A stretch of DNA of 15,888 nt, from contig NW_019174146.1 of the NCBI RefSeq assembly GCF_001642475.1, positions 1 through 15,888 of the forward strand. Direction: 5' to 3'. Each line of letters starts with the position of its first letter. Within the stretch, counting starts at the first letter, position 1. A model generated the notes under the pieces. It made no database searches, was not told the origin of the DNA, and saw only the letters and a list, made by a program, of their open reading frames with translations. The position numbers and the translations under genes were made by a program. Source of the DNA: Fonsecaea monophora. Lineage: Eukaryota > Ascomycota > Eurotiomycetes > Chaetothyriales > Herpotrichiellaceae. This document shows positions 8,861 to 15,888 of the stretch, in pieces.

Positions 8861-9048
8861 CTTGGCAGGGACTCTTGTAACTTTCCAACTGTACTCTTAC
8901 GTAGAGTAAGCATCAGGTGGGGTAGTATAGACTCGCGTTCGCCCGACAGCCTTGTTCTTTCAGCCTTGTGTGTAATGCCTGTTCATCCTTTGCACCCTTA
9001 TCCGGTCTTGCCAACACTTCTCTCCTGAATTGGGTGGGGAGTGTATGG
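8861..9048 (+). repeat. Diverged direct repeat, copy B
   Basis: This is the partner of copy A (2487-2687), in the same orientation and about 6.4 kb downstream. It lacks the ~14-bp internal duplication of A. Its right end (GGGGAGTGTATGG) overlaps a plausible intron donor GTATGG at 9043, followed 66 bases later by TTTTCTTTTCAG ending at 9108. Part of this family may therefore be a leader with an intron. Copy A keeps the donor but has no clean acceptor. Confidence 0.7.
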
Positions 9049-9108
9049 ATTTGTCTGCGACACATGGGCTTCCACGCTGCGTGACCGTGTGTGCGCTTTT
9101 CTTTTCAG

Positions 9109-9476
9109 AATTCGAAGGCACATTGTTCTCCTCTTTGAGTGGACCATCCGCAGGAAGCAGGACGCAGAAAAGGACAAAACCTCTTCCAAAGGCTCGACAC
9201 CCGGCACAAGTACACCACAAATCAGGGTGCCCCGGAATGCCAAATATGCTGTCGCCGCAATCTGAACTATCCCAGCTAACATTTTCAAAGATAGCACGGG
9301 ACACTTCTCTTGTACTCCGTCATCTCGATCAGCTCCCGATGATTCAACCCGAGGAAAGAGAAGGAATAGAGAGAAAAGAGTACGGGGACGATGAGTTTGG
9401 GCTGTTGTCCATTTCTTCCGATTCATCGTCTGTGGCGACGTGCTCAACTCGCTCACCGCAAACAGGCTCATCGTAA
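9109..9476 (+). CDS. Possible exon downstream of repeat copy B, unknown function
   Basis: After a candidate 66-nt intron (9043-9108; donor GTATGG, branch-like CGTGAC, acceptor TTTTCAG) a + frame stays open to a stop at 9474-9476. It ends in an acidic, Ser-rich tail (EEREGIERKEYGDDEF, then SISSDSSSVATCSTRSP). Earlier it has a Lys/Arg/Pro-rich part (RTQKRTKPLPKARHP). No domain is recognised. A competing minus-strand frame of 235 codons covers the same interval from a non-ATG start. I prefer the + frame because of the splice signals, but only weakly. Confidence 0.25.
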
Positions 9477-9650
9477 GAGAGCCTGTCTCGTCGACCGCAA
9501 GCATATTTGCGCAGCACCGCGAGTGCATCGGCGACCCCCGGCGAGCTTGAAGGGCCTGCTGTGCCCTCGGATAGTCTAGACGAGTTGTGAGACTGAAAAT
9601 TGCCCGGGGTTGACGACTTCCAATATTTAAAAGTCTTGGAGACGACACCG

Positions 9651-9695
9651 CAATTATCACATGAACTCCGACACGGAAGAGTCTAAGTAGTAATA
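9651..9695 (+). repeat. 45-bp dispersed repeat, copy 1
   Basis: CAATTATCACATGAACTCCG and the following bases through GTCTAAGTAGTAA match 15700-15745 with scattered, mostly transition, differences. Both copies are open on both strands: NYHMNSDTEESK versus NYDMNSDTKRSN on the plus strand, and FRVGVHVIIA versus LRIRIHVIIA on the minus. Confidence 0.6.
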
Positions 9696-9770
9696 GCGCG
9701 CGCAACTCGGTGTAGAAGAGTCCTTGGATACTCAGCCTCGTGTGGGGTAGTCAGCCTTGTGCGGGGTATC

Positions 9771-9861
9771 CAACACTCAACACTCAACACTCAACACTCA
9801 ACACTCAACACTCAACACTCAACACTCAACACTCAACACTCAACACTCAACACTCAACACT
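9771..9861 (+). repeat. Perfect heptamer array (CAACACT)13
   Basis: Thirteen uninterrupted identical copies of CAACACT fill exactly 91 bases. A degraded CAGCCT(C/T)GTG(T/C)GGGGTA doublet lies directly upstream (9732-9769), related to the CAGCCTTGT blocks of repeats A and B. The unit is not a known telomere repeat. Perfect identity amid decayed surroundings points to recent slippage expansion. Confidence 0.97.
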
Positions 9862-9888
9862 GCCAAGGCCGTGACATTATAATGCCCT

Positions 9889-10145
9889 TCATGTTCCCTA
9901 TTCCATATCCATCCGTGCGTATCTCTCTGCCCTCCCTACTCTGCTTTCGCTTATCTGTTCCAACGCTGCTTCTTCCACAGCCAACAGAAAGCGACTGCGC
10001 CTGTACTGTCATCTACTGTCCTACTACGATCGAAGCCGAAGTGCATTGTCTTGTTCCACCCTCTCAGGCCTGCGAATTCGTGGTGCGGTGATGGCGAAAG
10101 GTTGATCTTTGAGGCCGTCGGCAGGTCGGTCTACAAGAGAAGGAC
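9889..10145 (+). repeat. 260-bp repeat family, unit 1
   Basis: This is the first of five diverged copies that share, at constant spacing, a pyrimidine-rich block after CATGTTCC, the core ACGATCGAA (10026-10034), and GTCTACAAGAG about 100 bases later (10129). A second GGTCTACA copy follows at 10201, so the 3' end of this unit is locally duplicated. Confidence 0.65.
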
Positions 10146-10297
10146 TTGGGAAACAACCAGGCTGCTACTACCAAGGAGGCTGACTATCGATGCTTGGCTC
10201 GGTCTACATACGCAGGAGCAGGGAAGACAAAGGAGACGAGCTTCATCTCACACCATATTACGAGGCTCTGTGTGTGGCATGTCGATTCGTGTGCCAT

Positions 10298-10570
10298 GCA
10301 TGTTCCATCTTCGTCCGTCGCTCCGTCCGTCCGTCCGTCTGTCTGTCTGTGTGTCCACCTTTCCACACTCCCTTCCGCTTCCACGTTCGCAGAACGTTTC
10401 TACCGTGGCTTCTCCCGCAGGAAACCATCAGACCTCGCCTATCCTGCCACGATCGAATCAAAACGGCGCGTTATCATATTATTCCTGACGACTGCCCATA
10501 CAAAAAGACTGGCTCCGATGTCGATACCGCCCACGGGGTCGGTCTACAAGAGTAGGGACAAGAGCAGGAA
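10298..10570 (+). repeat. 260-bp repeat family, unit 2
   Basis: This copy has the core ACGATCGAA at 10449-10457 and GTCTACAAGAG at 10542. The pyrimidine-rich block is expanded here into a (GTCC)/(GTCT) microsatellite at about 10324-10356. The 3' end translates as SVYKSRDKSRK, matching the equivalent frame of unit 4. Confidence 0.65.
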
Positions 10571-10637
10571 AACAAAGTCGCGCACGATCCGTGACTACCA
10601 GCGAGATATTCTTTCGTTGGCATGCCGGTCCACATCT

Positions 10638-10880
10638 CCTGTTTCGATTCCACGTTCATCTGTCTGTCTTTCAACCTCCGTCCCCCGCTATTACATCTGC
10701 ATTCGCAGAGATCTCTAGCATAGCCAGGCTTCCGCGCGGAAAGCGAAGCAACTGACCTCCTGTTCTGTCACGATCGAAGCGCTCTCCCCTCCTCCGCTCA
10801 GACGCAAAGCGAGATTAGTCGCGTGATGATGACGAAAGCCTGATGCGACTGACGCCGTGGCCGGTCGGTTTACACTACAC
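10638..10880 (+). repeat. 260-bp repeat family, unit 3
   Basis: The core ACGATCGAA is at 10770-10778. The pyrimidine block TCTGTCTGTC lies near 10658. The 3' marker is weaker (GGTTTACAC at about 10867). It shares CAGCCAGGCTNCC with unit 5 shortly before the core. Confidence 0.55.
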
Positions 10881-11097
10881 GGAAGAGATGCAGGCTTCTC
10901 ACCCGGAATCCGCGATATGAACTACTTCCAGGACGATTACGGGTTGAAAGCCATCGATGGTGGGGATGAGGGTCACGATGAAGACCCCAAAGACTAAGAT
11001 GAGGATGAAGACTCAGACGACCTTGGTGGGAGAGAGGCTCACGAGATCAAAATAAGACCCACGGTCTTCATATCACGTTGTCGAGGGCATACTGATC
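10881..11097 (+). pseudogene. Acidic coding-like relic between repeat units 3 and 4
   Basis: From about 10914 a + frame reads DMNYFQDDYGLKAIDGGDEG and then a run of Asp/Glu codons, broken by a TAA at 10995-10997, after which DEDEDSDDLGGREAH follows in the same frame. The composition is consistent across the stop, which suggests a decayed acidic protein segment. No family is recognised. Confidence 0.3.
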
Positions 11098-11355
11098 TTG
11101 TTCCATATTCAATTTTCCATGTCCGCCTGTCTACCTCTCCACTCTTGCCTCCGCTGTCACCGATATTGCTGGGCTTCCTCACCGAACAGCGAGCGATGCC
11201 TGTCCTGCTCTGTCCTGTTTAGTCCTTCCTCACTACGATCGAAGTGCATTAACCTTCTTCTACTCAGGCCTGGCGGTTGGCAGTGCGAATGGGCTGATTG
11301 ATCGATTCAATGGTCGGTCAGCCAGTCTACAAGAGTCGGAGCAAGACCAGGAGGA
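11098..11355 (+). repeat. 260-bp repeat family, unit 4
   Basis: The core ACGATCGAA is at 11235-11243 and GTCTACAAGAG at 11325-11335. The downstream frame VYKSRSKTRRKETDW runs on into the coding-like relic at 11325-11929, so the unit's 3' end may be an exon start. Confidence 0.65.
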
Positions 11356-11929
11356 AGGAAACGGACTGGGTATCTTTACCTCCCAGCAAAGCCAACACGC
11401 TGCCATTTAGCGATCACGACAAAGAGCTACTCATGTGTATTCAGTTCCATCGATGAAGCGGGCGAGGGTCAGGATCAGCTATCGGTGAAAGGAGACGGCG
11501 AAGACGGTACTGGTAAAGCAACGGCGAGTGCCGAAACTGCTCGTGCTCGGCTTCTCGGTACAAACAGTCCAGCGCCGTATCGGATTCGAACTTTGCCTAC
11601 CGATCTCGTCCATCGCACAGACAAAGAACCCTTTTCCGATTTAATATCTCGATGCGCTACGCCATCATGAGATACACATGTGTAATGTCTGCCGCAACAC
11701 CATAATCGGCTTCAATCTCGTCGAAAAGGTCAGATTGTCGCCGGTGGACGGGTCTGACGGCCTAGAAATACCCGCTGAAGACGCCGAGAATAGCAGTTTC
11801 AGGATTGACGACGGTAAAGGCCTTTCAGCTAATCAATCTGGCTTGGAAAATTTGTCAGGACGAGTGAATCGCGGGAATGAATGGGAGCGGCGTGCCCTGC
11901 TCAAGAGGGACGAGAAGACACGACAATAG
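11325..11929 (+). pseudogene. Eroded coding-like region of unknown origin
   Basis: Three open + segments follow each other. The first begins in repeat unit 4 and reads VYKSRSKTRRKETDW, then LPFSDHDKELLMCIQF. After a frame change the second reads SIDEAGEGQDQLSVKGDGED and continues to a TGA near 11670. The third (11678-11929, ATG start) reads VEKVRLSPVDGSDGLEIPAE and ends GNEWERRALLKRDEKTRQ. All are natural-looking and hydrophilic. They may be parts of one gene split by introns or frameshifts, but no good splice pair was identified. Function unknown. Confidence 0.3.
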
Positions 11930-12051
11930 ATGTCGTCGGTGCCCAGGCATTGTTTGTCTCAAAGGGTGGCTTCATGAAGAACCTCCTCGTTTCTTGGTTG
12001 CCGCCGATCACCTTGACGAGGCTCAGGATTTCATGGTGAAATCCCATGTAA

Positions 12052-12633
12052 ATGGACACGCGGCGTACCCTCTTGTCAACCTCGAGCTCGACGGCGTTTG
12101 ACACAACCTGCATCATGTTCCATTGGCGTCTGAAGAACGGCCTCCAGGGTCTCAGGGCTCCTGTACCGCTGGATGCAGCACTAGAGTACCTTGCATGCAG
12201 GCCGGAGCGTGTGCTCGGGGTACAACGTGGCAGAAACGAAAGTCGACTGGCGCACACCATGGCTAACCCTGAACTACGAAACCGCAAACATGGCACCGCC
12301 GGTTCGATGTCCATGGCCCTCCCTGAGCCCCTAGTCGACGAGAAGACTGCCGAACTAATTGAAGAGTTGAAGAGGGAAAACAATTATGAAGGGCAAATAG
12401 AGACAGAAAAGCGGATGTATCTTGTCAAGCTATTGAGCAAGGTCTGGATCTTGGTGGCAGGATTCCTCTACTGTTTCAACTTTGAGGGCGCTCCAGTGAA
12501 TTTCAATCTAGAGTTCCCCAAACAACGCGTTCCAATCAATTACTTCGTACTACCTGTTACCCACTGGGTGCCTGTACATAATTTCACGCCGCATCTACTA
12601 ACCAAACCGATGAAGGCTTCCAGGGAAAGCTGA
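12052..12633 (+). pseudogene. Fragment of poly(A) polymerase gene (N-terminus)
   Basis: The conserved part is 12259-12444. An ATG in a good context (ACACCATGG) begins MANPELRNRKHGTAGSMSMA, followed by LPEPLVDEKTAELIEELKRE and NNYEGQIETEKRMYLVKLL. This resembles the start of fungal Pap1: the (Y/W)G(V/I)T.P(I/L)S.ALP motif, then .LIEEL(K/R).(Q/E)NN(Y/F)E...ET.KR..VL..L. Pap1 adds the poly(A) tail to nuclear pre-mRNA. The nucleotidyl-transferase core (the GS and DxD motifs, some 60-100 residues further on) is absent. After KLLSKV at 12444 the frame stays open to 12633 but reads unrelated hydrophobic sequence, probably former intron or foreign DNA. About 62 codons of a protein of roughly 600 residues survive, so it cannot be active. 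The upstream 12052-12258 frame is unrelated to Pap1 and may be former 5' UTR. Confidence 0.6.
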
Positions 12634-13242
12634 TCGACTCGTTCGCGGTCAACTAGGGGGAACATCGATTCGTGCCGTTCGTTGTCTTGATCAGAGTTCA
12701 AACTCCTCAATCTTTGTGTAGTTACTGGTCAACATCCTACGTCCTGCGCCCGCCCGCCACCGACCCCATCGACACGTACTATGCAGCTTGTGCTCTGCAG
12801 TTGCAAAGGAAAAGTTTAAACCACCTTCTTCTCCGGTTCGCAATTTCTACAGGGGCGTTTTCGAGAGCACACCGAACCCCCTCCATTGATGACGCAACTA
12901 CCCCGCTTTCCAGGTGAGCAACACCGAAGGGCTGCGTGGTTCGTTGCATGCTATAACCATCGAGCGCACAAACACCCTCGCGGTCTACGGCAGCGGCAAC
13001 CTTTATTAATCGTCGCCGGCGCATTCGGGATTTTAAAGAGGTTGATGCGCTCAAAGGCAATGGCGTCCTGGCAGTCTTCGCTCTTACGCAAGGTCCTGGA
13101 AGATGAGTCGTGGTGGCAAGAACTTTTCATTTATCGTCGATTTTGGTCAGAATCCTTCCGCTGCCGACGGTCCAGATGGCAAGTCACGGATTAGAAGATG
13201 AAGCGTTGAGTCATGGCCTTCACTCGCTTCTACTATGGAATT
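12634..13242. other. Stretch with no recognised gene
   Basis: Frames on both strands overlap here (12779-13060 minus; 12886-13194 plus). A short + frame around 13104-13200 reads KNFSFIVDFGQNPSAADGPD, which looks natural but is only ~30 codons long. A CCCGCTTTCCAG|GTGAGC at about 12903-12918 could serve as a splice site in either role. Nothing is recognised. Confidence 0.4.
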
Positions 13243-13530
13243 GCGAGGCTCTCGATGTCCATGTCTGTTTGTCTCCCTGTGTGCCTTTCTGCTCTCTCTC
13301 CCCTTTTACGTTCGTACATTTTTCTAATACAGCCAGGCTACCTCACTGAAAAGCGACTGAACCTTATCCCGCCCTGTCCTGCCACGATCGAAGCGATCCG
13401 AATTGTCTTGTTCTACCCCGCAGTTAGAACCGGGAACTAGCACTGTACGAGTGCCGAAAAGACTTATTGATGGTCAATATCATGGGTTGTAGGTCTACAA
13501 ACGGAGGAGGAGCAGGAGGAAGAGGACGTC
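13243..13530 (+). repeat. 260-bp repeat family, unit 5
   Basis: The core CTGCCACGATCGAA ends at 13392, GTCTACAA is at 13493-13500, and the pyrimidine block CTGTTTGTCTCCC begins near 13264. It is separated from unit 4 by about 2 kb that includes the poly(A) polymerase fragment. GA-rich sequence (GGAGGAGGAGCAGGAGGAAG) follows the 3' marker, as in unit 4. Confidence 0.6.
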
Positions 13531-13926
13531 TTTGTCAATGACCCGATTGTCGAGACGTTGAACATTCCACCTACATCTGTGCAGGCAAACCTGATTCTCG
13601 ACCGCACTCATGCATATCACCAGATCGGGACGCATGACCTGATGAAAACCTCTTGAGAGGATATCGTCGTCCTGAGGCATTTCATTGTCATGAATGTCGA
13701 CCACCTCCGTGCCAACAAACCCACCTCGGCATGGGCCGTCGAAGTTCGTGTGCCGTTCGTCGTCCATCATCTGGGTTGCTATTGCTTCGGCCACTTGATT
13801 TTTGGACGAACACAGGAAGATTCGTTCCAAGGGGGCTTCAAGGCCTAGCTTCTGACGAGCCCCCGACCTGCCACCACCACACCAGCCGCCCACGGACCTG
13901 GGGAGCAACCAGACACCTCTCCGCAA
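13495..13926 (-). pseudogene. Unidentified 143-codon coding-like fragment
   Basis: A minus frame is open for 143 codons without ATG at its start. The stretch from PLERIFLCSSKNQVAEAIAT through GTEVVDIHDNEMPQDDD to VMRPDLVICMSAVENQV reads like a folded protein, with mixed hydrophobic and charged residues. Its last codons are the complement of the GA-rich end of repeat unit 5 (oligo-Leu). A + frame (EEDVFVNDPIVETLNIPP...) runs opposite for part of it and is interrupted by a stop. No family is recognised. It lies about 200 bases inside the right TIR. Confidence 0.3.
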
Positions 13927-14133
13927 GGGCTATTTGTCTTGGACACGTCCACGGCCAACTCCTACCTAAATTCCTCAGTCGACGGCACCCAAGAACCGCA
14001 AAGCATGTGGACAGCCGCGCGAACAACACGTGTTGTCAAGACCGCGGTTGTGATTACACCCGACTGGCATACCGGTCATCTTTGGATTGTCCAACTCATG
14101 AGAAGAGAAACTTGCCGGAGGACGGTAAGTGTT

Positions 14134-14246
14134 AGGAACGGCCTATGTAGATAGGCAGAGGGCAGCGATAGGTAACAGGTAGGTATAGTTATTCCTTGAT
14201 AGTATATTTTAACCAAGACTCAAAGCATGAGGGAAGGGAAGCTTCC
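14134..14246 (-). repeat. Right terminal inverted repeat
   Basis: Read on the minus strand from 14246, this begins with GGAAGCTTCC and follows the left repeat at 6-115 almost base for base, apart from three extra single bases and eight substitutions. Outside it, at 14247, the sequence (TTTAGGCGG...) no longer matches the left flank, which marks the probable element boundary. Confidence 0.85.
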
Positions 14247-14307
14247 TTTAGGCGGTGAGCATGCGGTGCTTACATAATTGTGGGTTGTCACGTGCGTGGT
14301 GTGCCTG

Positions 14308-14376
14308 GCGGTTCGTGACAGTAAGATTGTCGAGTCCGGCACACATGACACTCTGATCAAGCAGAACGGAAGAGAA
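14308..14376 (+). pseudogene. C-terminal ABC-transporter nucleotide-binding-domain fragment
   Basis: The frame reads VRDSKIVESGTHDTLIKQNG. This fits the segment that follows the H-loop in ABC exporter ATPase domains (pattern (D/E)G(K/R)IVE.GTH.EL(I/L)...G.Y). In a whole gene it lies near the end of an ATPase domain. Here the H-loop, Walker A, Walker B and signature motifs are all missing, and the flanking codons on both sides do not continue the family. Only ~23 codons survive. The fragment begins about 60 bases outside the right TIR, so it belongs to the flank unless the element is larger than drawn. Confidence 0.5.
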
Positions 14377-14747
14377 GCCAGTCAAAGAGTCGGCGGGACG
14401 CCAATGCTCCTAGTGATACAGGCGGCCCCGAAGTGTCCAACGACTTCACAACTTTGGGGTACCCGCTGGGTCTGATGTTCAGTGTACCGGATGAGCAGTT
14501 CGTTGGCGAGGGCGTCCATCCATTCATCAATACTTTGACACTCGATATCTGCGAGGTCCCCTACCAAAGACACGTAGCATCAGGGCGGTTCGGTCATTAC
14601 TTGTGACAGTGAGTCATGACTCCCTTGTCCCTTCTTTTCTCCTCAAAAGTGCCCCCCGTTCAAATTCGTGAAAAACCATTCTTGTATGTCTGACTATTTG
14701 TCTATACATCTAGAGGCCGTAGGCGATGCAGCTGTGCAAGAAATTGT

Positions 14748-15014
14748 TTGTGTTTTCCTGACCGAGACTGGTCGTCGCTCCACCAAATGCTCCTACCGCA
14801 GCAAGAGCAAGCGCGGTGGTCGCTCGGGCTGTGTGCCGCAAACCTCGCCTGTGCGAAGGGCGAGGTGGGCGCGCCCACCGTGGTGGACATCCAGGAGGAC
14901 GCCGACGCCATTGATGCCGAGCTCCGGCTCGTGGAGGCCGCTAGGATTCTTAAAGCCATCCAGTTTTCGAGAAAGTACCAGTCTGATGAATTTATCACCG
15001 TCGGAGGGTGGTAG
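14748..15014 (+). pseudogene. GC-rich coding-like block of unknown identity
   Basis: The + frame contains GAPTVVDIQEDADAIDAELR and LVEAARILKAIQFSRKYQ, with third positions mostly G or C between about 14860 and 14940. That sets it apart from its neighbours and suggests former selection on codon use. It ends at a TAG in GGTGGTAG (15012-15014). The opposite strand is also open (14793-15050: DGDKFIRLVLSRKLDGFKNP), so the coding strand is uncertain. No domain is recognised. Confidence 0.3.
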
Positions 15015-15888
15015 TGTCATTGACACGGTCAAAATGATGATACGCTCCACTCAAACTAGCCATCTCCAGAAACCATGATTCTCACCATGGACAATACTGC
15101 CTGCGAAGCCAGACTTGCGGATGCATGGCAACCCCAGGGCCCCGAGATCGTGGCCCGAGAATATGGAACCATAGGGCAAGTAAGACAACACCTACTACCC
15201 CGAGGCAGAGCTTCTCGACTTCATCAACCCACCTCTCGGCCGTGGACTCCCAATGGCTTTCAAGCTTCTGCTGCTCATCGCGTACCGACAACGGCAGGGA
15301 TATGACTGAAAAACGAATAGCACACAGTGGGATGGCCAAGTCATGTTTGTTCTTGCTTCCGGTGAAAGTTGAACTCGCCAGATTATCTAGAGCAGTCGAC
15401 CCTCCCATATCAATCAGCTAGCCGGTACACATAGCGAACATGTGCGAGAAGGCAGCAGTGGAGAGGTAGGATCCCACCTCGTTTGATGACTTCTTTGATC
15501 GATTTCATTCGAGAACAGGAGTGCTGTGCTGGGCTTGTTGAAGATCAAGACGGCCAAGAACCGTACAAATCTTTTCGACTACAGCCGCTACGTGGGCTCG
15601 GATACCGTGTATGAAGCAAGAAGGCGAAACTGGGGGGTTTCACCTCGGTAGTCTGTATCATGGCGCAGCCGTGGACAGGATAGATCGCTTTCAAGGGTGC
15701 AATTATGACATGAATTCTGATACGAAGAGGTCTAACTAGAGTAAGTACATCGGCGTGAGAGATACAGCACCCTAGCAAAAATATCCGTCCACCCCACCAT
15801 TTTTCCACCTACTAGATTTTCAGCCACCACCACTTGTTTCTTTAATTACTTCAACCACGTACGCTTAATCTCTCTGTAACTACTGTTA
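15015..15888. other. Flank with no secure gene
   Basis: A + ATG at 15075 opens MILTMDNTACEARLADAW, followed by a candidate 29-nt GTAAGA...GGCAG interval (15179 onward) that is too short for a normal intron. The minus frame 15082-15408 contains a helical-looking stretch (SVRDEQQKLESHWESTAERW). Neither is convincing. Minus frame 15545-15808 has a GTG start. Confidence 0.4.
15700..15745 (+). repeat. 45-bp dispersed repeat, copy 2
   Basis: This is the same segment as 9651-9695 (CAATTATGACATGAATTCTG and onward to GTCTAACTAGAGTAA), same orientation, about 6 kb apart, with one copy inside and one outside the TIR-bounded unit. Similarity does not extend clearly in either direction. Confidence 0.6.

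Larger units (their letters stand above)
6..14246. mobile_element. Putative 14.2-kb Mutator-like composite element with long TIRs
   Basis: The unit is bounded by an inverted pair of ~110-bp repeats and has a decayed FAR1/MULE-type transposase directly inside the left one. Long TIRs together with a transposase of this family are typical of Mutator-like elements (MULEs). The transposase is frameshifted and interrupted by stops, so the copy should be non-autonomous. The interior carries pieces that resemble host genes (a TRAPPII Trs120-like segment and a poly(A) polymerase N-terminus), as in Pack-MULE elements. MULEs usually make a 9-11 bp target duplication. Only five bases of left flank lie in the window, and they do not match the first bases after the right TIR, so no duplication is shown. 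An alternative is two unrelated copies of a solo repeat that happen to lie in opposite orientation around a fragment-rich region. Confidence 0.6.

Noticed and set aside
2487..9048. A complete LTR retrotransposon bounded by repeats A and B
   Set aside because: No reverse transcriptase, integrase, protease or Gag motif, no primer-binding site after A and no polypurine tract before B could be found. The interior holds a Trs120-like piece and a minus-strand gene instead. Only the repeats themselves are kept as features.
8998..9705. 235-codon minus-strand open frame
   Set aside because: It begins at a non-ATG codon, runs through the repeat B sequence, and shows no domain. The opposite strand has better splice signals at 9043-9108.
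9771..9861. Heptamer array as an internal telomere repeat
   Set aside because: The unit CAACACT/AGTGTTG does not match TTAGGG-type or other fungal telomere repeats I know, and no subtelomeric gene is beside it.
9771..9861. CRISPR-like array
   Set aside because: The repeats are seven bases long and contiguous without spacers. The window is eukaryotic in character.
9889..13530. The 260-bp units as tRNA-derived SINEs
   Set aside because: On the reverse strand TTCGATCGTGGCAGG only loosely recalls a pol III B box, no A box is found at the right distance, and there is no poly(A) or simple tail shared by the copies.
13653..14135. 160-codon + frame reaching almost to the right TIR
   Set aside because: It is His/Arg/Pro-rich with non-ATG start and no domain pattern. 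For most of its first half it is opposite the more protein-like minus frame.
6..14246. A Starship-type giant element
   Set aside because: No DUF3435 tyrosine-recombinase captain gene is recognisable at either end. Long TIRs and a DDE-type transposase relic point to a Mutator-like element instead.
1..14258. Target site duplication flanking the TIRs
   Set aside because: Only CTGAG is visible to the left. Directly after the right TIR the sequence is TTTAGGCGG. A GTGAG occurs slightly further out but does not match in sequence or position.

Overview
The window looks like a repeat-rich accessory stretch of a fungal nuclear genome, most likely a filamentous ascomycete (inference). The reasons are: no compact gene array; short GT-AG introns (a good 79-nt example on the minus strand); a FAR1/MULE-type Mutator transposase relic; and gene fragments resembling fungal poly(A) polymerase and the TRAPPII subunit Trs120. 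No bacterial, viral or organellar gene organisation is visible. Most open frames are short and begin with non-ATG codons, so they are not genes.

The main structure is a pair of long terminal inverted repeats (TIRs). The left copy is at 6-115 and the right copy, inverted, at 14134-14246. By hand alignment about 102 of 113 columns are identical, and nearly all differences are transitions. Just inside the left TIR lies a broken Mutator-like transposase (about 361-1629, + strand). It has a frameshifted FAR1-type zinc-finger region, in-frame stops, and a catalytic-core remnant with the C..WH signature. I read 6-14246 as a roughly 14.2-kb Mutator-like composite that can no longer mobilise itself.

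The interior is a patchwork: a Trs120-like fragment (about 3588-3812), a fragment of the poly(A) polymerase N-terminus with its ATG (12259-12444), and several unidentified coding-like fragments. There is also a diverged direct repeat pair (2487-2687 and 8861-9048), a perfect 13-copy heptamer array (9771-9861), and five diverged copies of a ~260-bp repeat (9889-13530). The best gene model is a two-exon minus-strand gene at 6740-7499 encoding a 226-residue protein of unknown function. A weak small secreted protein candidate sits at 6242-6427.

Right of the second TIR (14247-15888) the same kind of patchwork continues. It includes a C-terminal ABC-transporter fragment (14308-14376), a GC-rich coding-like block (14748-15014), and a second copy of a ~45-bp segment also found inside the element (15700-15745). 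Shuffling of gene fragments is therefore not confined to the TIR-bounded unit. No working pathway or operon can be read from this window; the genes do not visibly act together.
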